Notes: generated by a model not told the origin, from the sequence alone. A stretch of 64,000 bases of DNA from Brumimicrobium glaciale (GCF_004152935.1 NZ_SETE01000003.1:563633-627632); one strand, 5' to 3'. Positions 34,385 to 44,665 are shown, counted from the first letter of the stretch. Numbers and translations: made by a program.

Positions 34385-36175
34385 ATGCATAAGGAAGCAA
34401 CAATTAGAGAACCCTTAGTTTTAGGTCACAAGACTTATCATCAAGTAACTGAGGATGTTTGTAAACCAATAGAAGGTAAGGCACCAAAAACTTGGTACAT
34501 TCTTTTCGCTATCGCAGCAATTATTGGTGTGTATGGAATTGGATGTATCTTGTATCTTTTGGGTACGGGTATTGGAACTTGGGGATTGAATAAGACCATT
34601 AACTGGGCTTGGGATATTACTAACTTCGTTTGGTGGGTTGGTATTGGTCACGCAGGAACGCTTATTTCTGCAGTACTTTTATTGTTCCGTCAAAAATGGA
34701 GGATGGCGATTAACCGTTCTGCTGAGGCGATGACAATTTTCGCGGTATTTATGGCAGGGATATTTCCTCTAATTCATATGGGACGTATTTGGGTTGCTTA
34801 CTGGGTAATGCCATTACCAAACCAATTTGGTTCTCTTTGGCCTAACTTTAACTCTCCTTTACTTTGGGACGTTTTCGCAATTTCTACTTATCTATCAGTT
34901 TCTTTAGTATTCTGGTATATTGGATTAATTCCAGATTTCTCTACTATTAGAGACCGTGCTAAAAAACCAGTCGCTAAAAAGATATATTCAATGCTCTCTT
35001 TTGGTTGGTCTGGTCGTGCTAAACAATGGAGTCGTTTTGAAACGGTTTCATTAGTACTTGCTGGTTTAGCAACTCCTCTTGTATTCTCTGTTCACTCTAT
35101 TGTATCTTTTGACTTTGCTACTTCAGTAATTCCTGGTTGGCATACCACTATTTTTCCACCATACTTTGTGGCTGGAGCGGTATTCTCAGGATTTGCGATG
35201 GTACAAACACTGATGCTTGTAATGAGAAAGGCTTATAATCTTGAAGCTTATATACATACAAAGCATATAGAATACATGAACATTGTAATTATGGCAACGG
35301 GTTCTATCGTTGGTACAGCTTATATAACTGAGTTATTTATTTCATGGTATTCTGGTGTAGAATATGAATCGTATGCCTTTTTTAACCGTGCTACGGGACC
35401 ATACTGGTGGGCTTATGCAACTATGATGACCTGTAATGTTCTTTCTCCTCAATTGATGTGGTTTAAGAAATTGAGAACAAGTTTATCATTTACATTTGTT
35501 ATTGCAATTGTTGTTAATATTGGAATGTGGTTTGAGCGTTTTGTAATTATTACAACCTCTCTACACAGAGATTATCTTCCATCTTCTTGGAGTATGTTCT
35601 ACCCAACACACATTGATATCGGAATTTTCGTTGGAACAATTGGTTTATTCTTTGTGTTCTTCTTATTGTTTACAAGATACTTCCCAGTTTTAGCATTGAA
35701 TGAGGTGAAAACAATCTTGAAATCTTCAGGTCAATCTTATAAAGATGGAACTGCTAAAACTCCTGCCTTCTCAATTGAGGAACAACACTTGGCAGATGTA
35801 AAAGTGAAGCCGTCTATAACTAATGAAACTATAGTTTCTTCAGTTCAGGAAGAAACCAAAACGGCTCCAGTTCAAAAGGCAGTTGATCCAATCACTGACC
35901 CAGTAATCGATCCAGCATTAGCGAAAATTGTTACTAGTTTAGGTTCGACTGATGCAACTAAGAAAGATGATTTGAAAGAATTGACAGGATTAGATGCTGC
36001 ATTAGAAGATAAATTGAATAAAATTGGAATTCTCACTTTCTCACAAATTGCGAATATCAATCCAACAGCTGATCTTGGTTTATTAACTGCTTACTTAGGT
36101 AATGCGGGAAGTCAAGCTAATTTATTAGCATGGAAATTAGAAGCAGAAGAAAAATTAAAAAACGATAATAATTAA
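34385..36175 (+). CDS. actC: Alternative Complex III subunit C (NrfD-like) with C-terminal helical domain
   Basis: A 596-residue NrfD/PsrC-type membrane subunit with about ten helices (residues ~35-440). Typical parts are NWAWDITNFVWWVGIGHAGTLISAVLLLFRQKWR and ATGPYWWAYATMMTCNVLSPQLMW. It is the likely quinol-binding subunit. Residues ~530-595 are extra. They read LKELTGLDAALEDKLNKIGILTFSQIANINPT, a helix-hairpin-helix-like or SAM-like domain on a Pro/Thr-rich linker (~470-525). It follows actB by 36 bp. Confidence 0.92.
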   Translation: MHKEATIREPLVLGHKTYHQVTEDVCKPIEGKAPKTWYILFAIAAIIGVYGIGCILYLLGTGIGTWGLNKTINWAWDITNFVWWVGIGHAGTLISAVLLLFRQKWRMAINRSAEAMTIFAVFMAGIFPLIHMGRIWVAYWVMPLPNQFGSLWPNFNSPLLWDVFAISTYLSVSLVFWYIGLIPDFSTIRDRAKKPVAKKIYSMLSFGWSGRAKQWSRFETVSLVLAGLATPLVFSVHSIVSFDFATSVIPGWHTTIFPPYFVAGAVFSGFAMVQTLMLVMRKAYNLEAYIHTKHIEYMNIVIMATGSIVGTAYITELFISWYSGVEYESYAFFNRATGPYWWAYATMMTCNVLSPQLMWFKKLRTSLSFTFVIAIVVNIGMWFERFVIITTSLHRDYLPSSWSMFYPTHIDIGIFVGTIGLFFVFFLLFTRYFPVLALNEVKTILKSSGQSYKDGTAKTPAFSIEEQHLADVKVKPSITNETIVSSVQEETKTAPVQKAVDPITDPVIDPALAKIVTSLGSTDATKKDDLKELTGLDAALEDKLNKIGILTFSQIANINPTADLGLLTAYLGNAGSQANLLAWKLEAEEKLKNDNN

Positions 36176-36178
36176 GAC

Positions 36179-36718
36179 ATGGGATCGAACGTAGTTTTTT
36201 ATGCAATGTATAACGATGATGATGTGCTGAAAGATGGTGCAAAAAAGTTAGTTGCAAAAGGAGTTAAAGTATCAGAGGTTTTTTCACCATTTCCAATACA
36301 CGGATTAGATCCAATCATTGGTTTGAAAGAAACTAGACTTGGTATCATGGCTTTTATTTATGGATTAACTGGTCTTGCACTTGCTTTGATAGGAATGAGA
36401 TACATTATGATCACAGATTGGCCAATGAATATAGGTGGGAAGCCTAACTTCTCGTTCTTGGAGAATATGTTAGCTTTTGTTCCAATTATATTTGAGTTGA
36501 CTGTATTGTTTGCCGCTCACGCCATGGTAATCACTTATTTCTTAGTAAATAAAACGATTCCTGGAATGCCAGCTCAAAACCCTGATCCACGCACAACAGA
36601 TGATCGTTTTGTAATGGAATTAAGATTAAGCGAAAACAGTAAGTTTTCTGAAAAGGAACTTGAAGAAATGCTTATGGAAACAGGAATTGTAGAATTAGAT
36701 CTAAAACACATTAAATAA
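36179..36718 (+). CDS. actD: Alternative Complex III subunit D (DUF3341)
   Basis: A 179-residue protein with two membrane helices (IMAFIYGLTGLALALIGMRY and LAFVPIIFELTVLFAAHAMVITYF) after a cytoplasmic domain that starts MGSNVVFYAMYNDDDVLKDGAKKLVAKGVKVSEVFSPFPIHGLD. The IHGLD and DDRFVMEL words are typical of DUF3341/ActD. It lies 3 bp after actC. Confidence 0.92.
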   Translation: MGSNVVFYAMYNDDDVLKDGAKKLVAKGVKVSEVFSPFPIHGLDPIIGLKETRLGIMAFIYGLTGLALALIGMRYIMITDWPMNIGGKPNFSFLENMLAFVPIIFELTVLFAAHAMVITYFLVNKTIPGMPAQNPDPRTTDDRFVMELRLSENSKFSEKELEEMLMETGIVELDLKHIK

Positions 36719-36721
36719 GTC

Positions 36722-37474
36722 ATGAAGAAGAAATTTAAGGCAATATCAACAAAAGCTTTGGTGCTAACCTTTGGAATCGGAACGCTTGCATCTTGTGTTT
36801 CAGATCCAGACTCTCCAGGATTAGAATTTATGCCAGATATGTATCGCTCGCCAGCGATTGAAACTTATGTGGATTATGGTTGGGTTAAAGAAACACCGAA
36901 TGTTGATGCAATGATGACGCAGTCGGCAAAGCACCCACCTGTAAATACTATTCCTTATATGGGGAAGGTAGAAGATTTAGAGTTCTATTTACCATATCAC
37001 CGTCAAGTAACGAGCTTTGCTCCAATAACGCATGGTTTACAAGCTAAGCACGGTTGGAATATTAGTGAGGAGCCTGCTGGAGATTATTTTAAGTCAGCTG
37101 AGGATAAAAACCCAATTGAATTAACTGAAGAAAATCAGAAAGCTATATTTAATCAAGGAAAGAAACTTTTCGGAATTAACTGTGCTCACTGTCATGGTGA
37201 AAAAGGGAATGGAAAAGGACCAATGGTTGAAAGTGGAGCTTATTTAGGAGTTCCAGATTTCGCTAACCTTACAGAATTGGCTGATGGTCAAATGTTTTAT
37301 TCTATTTACTATGGTAAAGGAATGATGGGAGCTCACGCACCATTATTGAAGAATAAAGAAATTTGGACTGTTGTTCATTACATCAATAAACTTCAATCAG
37401 AAGATTATGGTGTAGGTTCTGCAACTGAAGGAGTGGTGTCTGATTCGACTAACGTTGAAGCAGCTGAACAATAG
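36722..37474 (+). CDS. actE: Alternative Complex III subunit E: monoheme cytochrome c
   Basis: A 250-residue cytochrome c with lipoprotein-like start (ALVLTFGIGTLASC, then SDPDSPGLEFMPDMYRSPAIETYVDYG, typical of ActE). One heme site is CAHCHGEKGNGKGP at about residue 158, with a distal Met in the GKGMMGAHAPLL stretch. It faces the periplasm and is the electron exit or relay of the complex. It follows actD by 3 bp. Confidence 0.93.
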   Translation: MKKKFKAISTKALVLTFGIGTLASCVSDPDSPGLEFMPDMYRSPAIETYVDYGWVKETPNVDAMMTQSAKHPPVNTIPYMGKVEDLEFYLPYHRQVTSFAPITHGLQAKHGWNISEEPAGDYFKSAEDKNPIELTEENQKAIFNQGKKLFGINCAHCHGEKGNGKGPMVESGAYLGVPDFANLTELADGQMFYSIYYGKGMMGAHAPLLKNKEIWTVVHYINKLQSEDYGVGSATEGVVSDSTNVEAAEQ

Positions 37475-37507
37475 AAGTTTTTATAATTAAGAAAATTAAT
37501 AGATAAA

Positions 37508-38716
37508 ATGGATTATCAAGTTTCAAATAAAGCTAAAATATGGACCACAGTCTTGATGGTTGTTGGAATCGTATTTACAGGTATCGGAATAATTGCGGCG
37601 GCAGGTGACGGTCATCTTGGTCAGAAATTCATAGGAAACCTATTATCGAATAGCTTCTTCTTTTTCTCTATTGCTATTACAGCGATGTTTTTCTTAGCAT
37701 TGCAATACGCAACAGAATCGGGTTGGTATGTATATATCAAACGTGTAATTGAAGCAGTTACAGGATTCCTGCCAATGGGTATGGGTTTGTTAATCATAAC
37801 TTTCCTTTCTTTAACATTCACGAATGGATCTCACATTTACATGTGGATGGATCCTGAAATAATGCAAGAAGGTGGATCTCATTATGATGCATTGTCTGCG
37901 GGTAAAGGTGCTTATTTAAATAAACCATTCTTCTGGATCAGAACATTGGCTTATTTAGGGATTTATTATATCATGTGGAAAGGATTTATGAAGCGTTCTA
38001 TTTTACAAGACAATAATCCTGCTGAAGCTGAAGCAATTCACTTTAAAAATTATCGTCGTGGAGCTCTTTTCCTAGTATTTTTCGCTGTATTTAGTTCAAC
38101 AAGTTCTTGGGATTGGTTGATGTCAATTGATATTCACTGGTTCTCTACATTATTCGGTTGGTATGTATTCGCTGGTTCTTGGACTAGTGCAATGGTGGTT
38201 ATCATTATTCTTTTATTGTATCTAAAGAAATTAGGATACCTTCCAAAAGTAAATGAAAGTCACATCCACGATATTGGAAAATGGGTGTTCGCAACATCTT
38301 TCTTGTGGGCTTATCTTTGGTTCTCTCAATACATGTTGATATGGTATGCAAATATCCCTGAGGAGACAACTTACTATTTAATGCGTATAGAACATTACAA
38401 ATTGCTTTATTTTGGAATGTTTATCGTTAACTTTGCATTTCCTATGTTAATTTTGATGTCAAGAGATGCTAAAAGACACGCTGGTATACTTACTTTTGTA
38501 GGATTAGTTATTTTGGCTGGACACTGGTTAGATGTTTGGATCATGGTTATGGGTGGATCTATGGGACCAACTGCAAGTATCGGTTTTATGGAAATCGGAA
38601 TGGCAGTATTGTTCTGTGGTCTATTTGTTAGAGTGATTTTGGTTAAATTATCGCAGTCTCCTCTGGTTAGTAAAAATCATCCATTCTTGGATGAATCTTT
38701 ACATCACGAGATATAA
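37508..38716 (+). CDS. actF: Alternative Complex III subunit F
   Basis: A 402-residue membrane protein with about ten helices, related to actC but lacking heme sites. Typical ActF features are the paired helices GFLPMGMGLLIITFLSLTF, SSTSSWDWLMSIDIHWFSTLFGWYVFAGSW and LWFSQYMLIWYANIPEETTYYLMR. It completes the six-subunit complex. Confidence 0.93.
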   Translation: MDYQVSNKAKIWTTVLMVVGIVFTGIGIIAAAGDGHLGQKFIGNLLSNSFFFFSIAITAMFFLALQYATESGWYVYIKRVIEAVTGFLPMGMGLLIITFLSLTFTNGSHIYMWMDPEIMQEGGSHYDALSAGKGAYLNKPFFWIRTLAYLGIYYIMWKGFMKRSILQDNNPAEAEAIHFKNYRRGALFLVFFAVFSSTSSWDWLMSIDIHWFSTLFGWYVFAGSWTSAMVVIIILLLYLKKLGYLPKVNESHIHDIGKWVFATSFLWAYLWFSQYMLIWYANIPEETTYYLMRIEHYKLLYFGMFIVNFAFPMLILMSRDAKRHAGILTFVGLVILAGHWLDVWIMVMGGSMGPTASIGFMEIGMAVLFCGLFVRVILVKLSQSPLVSKNHPFLDESLHHEI

Positions 38717-38749
38717 TTTTTAAATTTAGAATAAGTTAATTTTAGAGAG

Positions 38750-39994
38750 ATGGGTAGTAAGTTAATTATAATATTGGTGATCATTTTTGGCGTACTTGCG
38801 ATAGCGCAATTAGTACGTGTAAGTGAGCTAACGGCTAAACACACCAAACGAAAGGAGGAAGATATTCCTGAAAATGAAAACAAGTTTAACGCTAACATGA
38901 TGCTGATCTTTATGATTGCGCTTTATGCTGGTTTCATTTACTTGATGTTACAATATGGTTATGTTGGTTTAGGACCTGCTGCATCTGCTCATGGTCAAGA
39001 AATTGACTTCTTATTTGATCTAAACTGGATAATAATTACAGCAGTATTTTTTCTTACAAATACGCTTCTTTTTGTTTTCTCATGGAAATATGCAAGAAAG
39101 CCGGGTGTTAAAGCATATTACTATGCGCACAACAACAAACTAGAGATGGTTTGGACTGTTATTCCTGCTGCTGTACTTTCAGTGATCATTATTCTTGGAC
39201 TAAGAACTTGGAATGATACTACTGCAAAAGCAGGTGCAGAATATGAAAATATTGAGATTTTTGCTTATCAATTTGCATGGACAGCGCGTTATTCTGGAAT
39301 GAATAATGAGTTGGGTAAGTTTGATTACAAATTAACAACTGCTGAGAATCCTTATGCAGTGATGACCAAAGCCAATATCGAGCGTTCATTATCTTTAATG
39401 AAAGTTGGAGAGCCTGGTCAAAATGGGATTAAAAGAATAGAGGATAAGCTGAATGATCGTTCAATAATACTTTCTTCAAAAGAACGCAAAGACTTAGAGG
39501 TAGAGTTAGGACGTAAAGAACGCATGTCTCGTTTGCTTGAAGCAATGTCAATTACGTATGCAGATTCACTAGACAATCTTGCAAATGATGATGTTATTGT
39601 TGAAGACAGTTTGGTTTTATTGAAAGGTCAAAACTATAACTTGTCTTTCCGTTCTAAAGACGTTATTCACAGTGCTTATTTCCCTCAATTCAGAATGCAA
39701 ATGAATACTGTGCCTGGAATGTTAACTTACTTTAAATTTCAACCTATCTTTTCAACAGATGAGATGAAAAGAAAGATGAATAATCCAGAATATGAATACG
39801 CTTTATTGTGTAACAAGATTTGTGGAGGTTCTCACTACAGAATGAAAATGTCAGTGAAGGTATTAGAACCTAAAGAATTCCTTGAATGGCAGAAAACTAA
39901 AGCTACTTATGACGGGACTCCTTGGATTGATGGTAACGAAGCAAAATTGCTAGAGTACTATGAGTCTATAGCAAGTAGAGTTAACGAAAATTAA
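38750..39994 (+). CDS. coxB: Cytochrome c oxidase subunit II
   Basis: A 414-residue subunit II. Two helices precede a cupredoxin domain whose CuA ligands are in ALLCNKICGGSHYRMKM (Cys, Cys, His, Met), with the earlier His in RSKDVIHSAYFPQFR. Electrons enter here from the act complex. It is unusually long: residues ~185-285 are an inserted charged helical stretch (DKLNDRSIILSSKERKDLEV) between the first cupredoxin strand and the rest. It follows actF by 33 bp and so is in the same operon. Confidence 0.95.
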   Translation: MGSKLIIILVIIFGVLAIAQLVRVSELTAKHTKRKEEDIPENENKFNANMMLIFMIALYAGFIYLMLQYGYVGLGPAASAHGQEIDFLFDLNWIIITAVFFLTNTLLFVFSWKYARKPGVKAYYYAHNNKLEMVWTVIPAAVLSVIIILGLRTWNDTTAKAGAEYENIEIFAYQFAWTARYSGMNNELGKFDYKLTTAENPYAVMTKANIERSLSLMKVGEPGQNGIKRIEDKLNDRSIILSSKERKDLEVELGRKERMSRLLEAMSITYADSLDNLANDDVIVEDSLVLLKGQNYNLSFRSKDVIHSAYFPQFRMQMNTVPGMLTYFKFQPIFSTDEMKRKMNNPEYEYALLCNKICGGSHYRMKMSVKVLEPKEFLEWQKTKATYDGTPWIDGNEAKLLEYYESIASRVNEN

Positions 39995-40024
39995 TCATTT
40001 ATCAATATTTAAATATTTTATAAC

Positions 40025-41824
40025 ATGGCAGCTGCAGCTCAAGAAGCAATTCACGAACACGATCACCACGAAGAGAGCTTTGTATCAAAGTATATCTTTA
40101 GCTACGACCATAAAATGATTGGTAAGCAATTTTTGCTTGCTGCAATATTTATGGGTGTAGTAGGAATGATGTTGTCTGTATTTTTTAGAATACAACTAGC
40201 ATGGCCTGGTGAATCATCGGATTTTTTAAATATGTTCCTTGGTGACCGTTGGGCTCCAGAAGGAATTTTGAACCAAGACATGTACCTTGGACTTGTAACA
40301 ATTCACGGAACCATAATGGTTTTCTTTGTATTAACAGGTGGATTAAGTGGTACTTTCTCTAATGTCTTGATTCCACTACAGATTGGTGCGCGAGATATGG
40401 CTTCTGGTTTTATTAACCTTATGTCTTTCTGGTTATTCTGTATTTCATCAATAATTATGTTGGCTTCCTTATTTGTAGAGTCAGGACCAGCAATGTCCGG
40501 ATGGACAGTTTACCCTCCGCTTTCAGCCCTGCCGCAAGCCGTTTCAGGCTCCGGATTAGGAATGACACTTTGGTTGATTTCATTAACAATATTTATTGCG
40601 TCTTCATTAATTGGTTCTCTAAATTACATCTCTACGATTGTAAACCTTAGAACTAAAGGAATGAAAATGACAAGAATGCCACTTACAATTTGGGCGTTTT
40701 TAGTTACTGCAATTGTTGGTGTACTTTCGTTTCCAGTTTTACTATCAGCAGCATTGTTGTTGTTTATGGATAGAGTAATGGGTACTTCATTCTACCTTAG
40801 TGATATTATTATCGGTGGAGAAATGTTAGATAATGTTGGTGGTTCGCCAATTCTTTATCAACACCTATTCTGGTTCTTAGGACACCCTGAGGTTTACATT
40901 GTACTTTTACCAGCACTAGGTATTTCATCAGAAGTTATATCAACCAATTCACGAAAACCTATTTTTGGTTACCGCGCCATGATTGGGTCATTATTAGCAA
41001 TTGGTTTCCTCTCATTTATTGTATGGGCTCACCACATGTTTGTGTCTGGAATGGATCCTTTCTTAGGAAGTGTCTTTGTATTTACAACCCTATTGATTGC
41101 AATTCCTTCTGCTGTAAAAGTATTTAACTACTTAACAACTTTATGGAGAGGTTCAATTATATTCACTCCGGCAATGTTGTTCGCAATTGGATTGGTATCT
41201 ACATTTATTTCTGGAGGGGTTACGGGTATTATTCTTGCCGATTCAGCATTAGATATTCAAGTACATGATACTTATTTTGTTGTTGCTCACTTCCACGTAG
41301 TAATGGGACTGTCAGCAATATTTGGAATGTTTGCTGGTGTTTACCATTGGTTCCCTAAAATGTATGGGAAAATGATGAACAATAGATTAGGATATGCCCA
41401 TTTCTGGACCACAATAGTGAGTGGTTACGGTGTTTTCTTGCCTATGCACTTTGTTGGACTTGGTGGAGCTCCAAGAAGATATTACGATAACTCAATATTT
41501 GATACATTTAATCCTACTGCAGGAGAAATGATATTGGATTTGAATATCATCATTACTGTTTTCGCTATTATTGGTGCATTTGGTCAATGTTTCTTCTTCT
41601 TTAACTTCTTCTATAGTATTTTTAGAGGTCCTAAAGCACCATTGAATCCTTGGAGATCAAATACATTAGAGTGGACAACTCCAACTGCAATGCCTGGACA
41701 TGGAAACTGGCCTGGAGATTTACCAGAAGTTCACCGTTGGCCTTATGATTATTCTAAGCCTGGCGCAGATGAGGATTTCATTCCTCAAACTGTACCATTG
41801 AAACCGGGTGAAGTAGAACATTAA
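40025..41824 (+). CDS. coxA: Cytochrome c oxidase subunit I
   Basis: A 599-residue heme-copper oxidase subunit I of A type. Heme and CuB ligands are in GLVTIHGTIMVFF (low-spin heme His), WFLGHPEVYIVLLPALGISSEV (CuB His cross-linked Tyr), VWAHHMFVSGMDPF (CuB His pair) and DIQVHDTYFVVAHFHVVMG (heme a3 and low-spin His). Twelve helices are expected. It is the last gene of the operon and is followed by a strong terminator. Confidence 0.97.
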   Translation: MAAAAQEAIHEHDHHEESFVSKYIFSYDHKMIGKQFLLAAIFMGVVGMMLSVFFRIQLAWPGESSDFLNMFLGDRWAPEGILNQDMYLGLVTIHGTIMVFFVLTGGLSGTFSNVLIPLQIGARDMASGFINLMSFWLFCISSIIMLASLFVESGPAMSGWTVYPPLSALPQAVSGSGLGMTLWLISLTIFIASSLIGSLNYISTIVNLRTKGMKMTRMPLTIWAFLVTAIVGVLSFPVLLSAALLLFMDRVMGTSFYLSDIIIGGEMLDNVGGSPILYQHLFWFLGHPEVYIVLLPALGISSEVISTNSRKPIFGYRAMIGSLLAIGFLSFIVWAHHMFVSGMDPFLGSVFVFTTLLIAIPSAVKVFNYLTTLWRGSIIFTPAMLFAIGLVSTFISGGVTGIILADSALDIQVHDTYFVVAHFHVVMGLSAIFGMFAGVYHWFPKMYGKMMNNRLGYAHFWTTIVSGYGVFLPMHFVGLGGAPRRYYDNSIFDTFNPTAGEMILDLNIIITVFAIIGAFGQCFFFFNFFYSIFRGPKAPLNPWRSNTLEWTTPTAMPGHGNWPGDLPEVHRWPYDYSKPGADEDFIPQTVPLKPGEVEH

Positions 41825-41845
41825 TCTGATTATATAATATTTTGG

Positions 41846-41876
41846 AAGCCCAGTACATTTAATGTGCTGGGCTTTT
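41846..41876 (+). terminator. Terminator of the act-cox operon
   Basis: AAGCCCAGTACA / TGTGCTGGGCTT form a 12-bp stem (one G-T pair) with loop TTTAA and a TTTT tail. Confidence 0.88.
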
Positions 41877-42041
41877 CCTATATTTGAGTATTGCTGCTGA
41901 TGTGGTTAATATCTTAGTTTATTACTTAACGCCTTGGGAATGTTTGAATACATACTCAAATTTTAGGTATTGATTTAAAGCAGGTATGATTACCTTTATA
42001 ATTCCGATTCAAGTCGGATAGTATAACAACAAAAAAACAAC

Positions 42042-43064
42042 GTGGAAGAAGAGGATTTTGATTATAAAGTAGAGAGCGTAAACCCCGATTCTGAATTTGA
42101 TCGTGTATTGCGGCCAAAAACTTTAGAGGATTTTACAGGACAAAAGAAAATTGTAGAAAACCTCCAGATTTTTGTTCAAGCGACAAAACAACGAAATGAG
42201 CCTTTGGATCACGTTTTATTGCATGGACCTCCGGGTCTAGGTAAAACAACGTTGGCCAATATTATTGCTAACGAATTAGCAGTTGGATTTAAAGTAACTT
42301 CAGGTCCTGTTCTTGATAAACCAGGTGATTTAGCTGGATTATTGACTAATCTAGAAGAGGGCGATGTGCTATTTATTGATGAAATTCATAGATTATCGCC
42401 AGTTATTGAGGAGTATTTATATTCTGCAATGGAAGACTTCGTGATTGACATTATGATCGATTCTGGTCCAAATGCAAGAACAGTACAAATAGCTTTGAAT
42501 CCATTCACCCTGATTGGTGCTACAACACGTTCAGGGTTGCTTACCGCTCCATTGAGAGCTCGTTTTGGGATCAATGCCCGTTTACAATATTACAACGCTA
42601 AAACACTCACAACAATCGTGAATCGTTCTTCTGATTTATTGAATATACCAATTTCTCATGAGGCGGCTTTTGAAATTGCAAGCAGAAGTAGAGGTACACC
42701 TAGAATTGCCAATGCATTATTGCGACGTGTTAGAGATTTCGCACAAATTAAAGGGGATGGAACAATCAATATTGAAATTACAAACATTGCTTTAACGGCA
42801 TTAAATGTAGATCAAAATGGATTGGATGAAATGGACAATCGATTGCTTTCTGCATTAATTGATAAATTTAGTGGAGGACCTGTTGGAATAACAACTTTAG
42901 CTACAGCAGTAGGGGAAAATGCCGGAACAATTGAAGAAGTTTATGAACCATTTTTAATTCAAGAAGGATTCCTAGTGAGAACACAAAGGGGGAGAAAGGT
43001 GACAGCAAAAGCTTATGAACATCTAGGTAAGAAGCCAAGTACTTCACAAGGTGATTTATTCTAG
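42042..43064 (+). CDS. ruvB: Holliday junction ATPase RuvB
   Basis: A 340-residue RuvB. Walker [12 protein letters not shown] is at ~65, Walker [13 protein letters not shown] at ~103, sensor [18 protein letters not shown] and the C-terminal winged helix ISTLA-like ([37 protein letters not shown]). GTG at 42042 is the only sensible start, since an in-frame TAA is at 42024 and no ATG precedes the conserved region. It branch-migrates Holliday junctions with RuvA. Monocistronic, with a strong terminator. Confidence 0.97.
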   Translation: MEEEDFDYKVESVNPDSEFDRVLRPKTLEDFTGQKKIVENLQIFVQATKQRNEPLDHVLLHGPPGLGKTTLANIIANELAVGFKVTSGPVLDKPGDLAGLLTNLEEGDVLFIDEIHRLSPVIEEYLYSAMEDFVIDIMIDSGPNARTVQIALNPFTLIGATTRSGLLTAPLRARFGINARLQYYNAKTLTTIVNRSSDLLNIPISHEAAFEIASRSRGTPRIANALLRRVRDFAQIKGDGTINIEITNIALTALNVDQNGLDEMDNRLLSALIDKFSGGPVGITTLATAVGENAGTIEEVYEPFLIQEGFLVRTQRGRKVTAKAYEHLGKKPSTSQGDLF

Positions 43065-43092
43065 TATTAAATGAGTGTATTTATTAAAATTA

Positions 43093-43118
43093 AAAAGGAG
43101 CTATGAAGCTCCTTTTTT
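43093..43118 (+). terminator. Terminator after ruvB
   Basis: AAAAGGAGCT, loop ATGA, AGCTCCTTTT then T: a perfect 10-bp stem. It also lies at the end of the small minus-strand gene. Confidence 0.93.
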
Positions 43119-43120
43119 GA

Positions 43121-43309
43121 TTATTTCTTATAAAATACTGTTTTTAACACTGAAGGGTATAGATGACCAAACTCGATCATACACCATTCTTTTAAAGAAT
43201 GTAGATCTTCGGATTTGCTAATCCATTTGATAGATTTTTCTAGTTCTTTTTGAAATAATTGTCTATCAAAACTAACTTTCGTTAGTATGTTTTTACTTAA
43301 TTCAAGCAT
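43121..43309 (-). CDS. Small conserved-looking protein
   Basis: A 62-residue protein from ATG 43309, starting MLELSKNILTKVSFDRQLFQKELEKSIKW. A longer reading from GTG 43330 is possible. This layout recalls a short protein widespread in Flavobacteriia, with no assigned function that I know. It is charged and helical, with no signal peptide. It is convergent with ruvB and shares its terminator. Confidence 0.7.
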   Translation of the reverse strand: MLELSKNILTKVSFDRQLFQKELEKSIKWISKSEDLHSLKEWCMIEFGHLYPSVLKTVFYKK

Positions 43310-43693
43310 TATTAAACTCTTTTTGTTCACTTACAAGGTACTATAATAGTTTAATATAAAGCTAATTTTCATTGTTAAAAAGTAGATAAATAATTGTTGA
43401 TAACTATGTAACTCGCTGTTAGGTAGTTATTAAGGTCTTAAAAAGTTCTTGCCATTTTAATTGTTAACATATTTCTCTAGGTTATTATTCTAACTTGTTG
43501 ATATATAAAAGAATATGTTAACAACTTTCCTAAAACTAGCATTGTTAAAGGGTATTTATTAACTTTTTTAGATTTGATTTCATTCATTTTTTATCGAATC
43601 ACAGCGAATGATCTATTAAAATCAACGAATAATTATAAGTTGAAAGATTGTGCTATATGATTTTTTTTGGTTTTGTACTATAACTAATTGTTT

Positions 43694-43920
43694 TGAACCA
43701 AGGATTTACGTCCTTGGCTGTTAATATGCCGTCGCTCCTGGACTAAATAATTGAAATACAGTCCGCTATGTTCTCGATTGAAAAGATTAAATGATAATTT
43801 TGATAAATACCTTAAAATACAACTTGTGTAGGTTACAGTTAAATTCTTAGTAGAACTATTAATTTTTCGAATGATTAAAATTGATTACCCAAAGTATTTC
43901 ATATGGAGCCTTAAAAATGT
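43694..43920 (-). repeat. Dispersed ~230-bp repeat, copy B
   Basis: Reverse complement of copy A at 6370-6598, with most blocks conserved. It includes CCAAGGATTTACGTCCTTGG (43698-43717) and the decayed GCCGTCGCTCCTGGACTA that corresponds to the GTCCCGGCGGGAC hairpin. It lies upstream of yebC and its -7 element is at its edge. The remaining 43310-43690 is AT-rich without visible structure. Confidence 0.75.
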
Positions 43921-43928
43921 TACATTTG
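43921..43928 (+). promoter_or_regulatory. -7 element (TACATTTG) of the yebC-like gene
   Basis: TACATTTG fits TAnnTTTG; 24 bp before the ATG at 43952. Confidence 0.5.
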
Positions 43929-43951
43929 GTTTGTATAAATGAATCAATATT

Positions 43952-44665
43952 ATGGGTAGAGCATTTGAGGTAAGAAGAGCATCTAAAGAGAAAAGAAGTG
44001 GTGCAATGTCAAAATTATTTCCAAAATTATTGAAGGTAATTACAATGGCGGCTAAAGAAGGTGGGGAGGATCCTGCCATGAATTCCACTTTACGTTCAGC
44101 AATTCAAAATGCTAAAGCTAAAAACGTTCCTAAGGACAATATAGAAAAAGCAATCAAAAGGGCACAATCGAAAGATGTTGAAAACTATGAGTTGGTTAAT
44201 TATGAAGGAAAAGCACCACATGGAGTTTTGATGTATGTTGAATGTGCTACAGACAATACAACCAGAACGGTTGCCAATGTGAAATCATATTTCAATAAAG
44301 CGGGCGGACAAATTGTTCCAAATGGTTCAATTGAATTTATGTTTGACCGTAAGGCTGTTTTCGAAATTGAAAAATCTGAGGGATTAGATATCGAAGAACT
44401 TGAATTAGAATTTATTGATGCTGGATTAGCCGAAATTGAGCAAGATGAAGAGGGTTTAATCACAATTTATGGTGACTATACCAGCTTTGGAACGCTACAA
44501 ACTGCATTGGAGGAAAAGAATATCGAAGTTTCAACATCTGGCTTAAAGAGATTTTCAACCGCACCAATTCATTTAGATGAAGACGAAACTTTAGAAATTG
44601 AGAAGTTGTTGGATAAAATTGAAGATGATGACGATATCCAGCAGGTTTTTACAAATATCGAATAG
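43952..44665 (+). CDS. yebC: YebC/PmpR-family protein
   Basis: A 237-residue YebC-family protein with the usual start [40 protein letters not shown] and the following [20 protein letters not shown]. The C-terminal half carries [22 protein letters not shown]. Members act as transcription regulators or, from more recent work, help ribosomes at difficult sequences. The gene is alone and has a -7 element 24 bp upstream. Confidence 0.94.
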   Translation: MGRAFEVRRASKEKRSGAMSKLFPKLLKVITMAAKEGGEDPAMNSTLRSAIQNAKAKNVPKDNIEKAIKRAQSKDVENYELVNYEGKAPHGVLMYVECATDNTTRTVANVKSYFNKAGGQIVPNGSIEFMFDRKAVFEIEKSEGLDIEELELEFIDAGLAEIEQDEEGLITIYGDYTSFGTLQTALEEKNIEVSTSGLKRFSTAPIHLDEDETLEIEKLLDKIEDDDDIQQVFTNIE

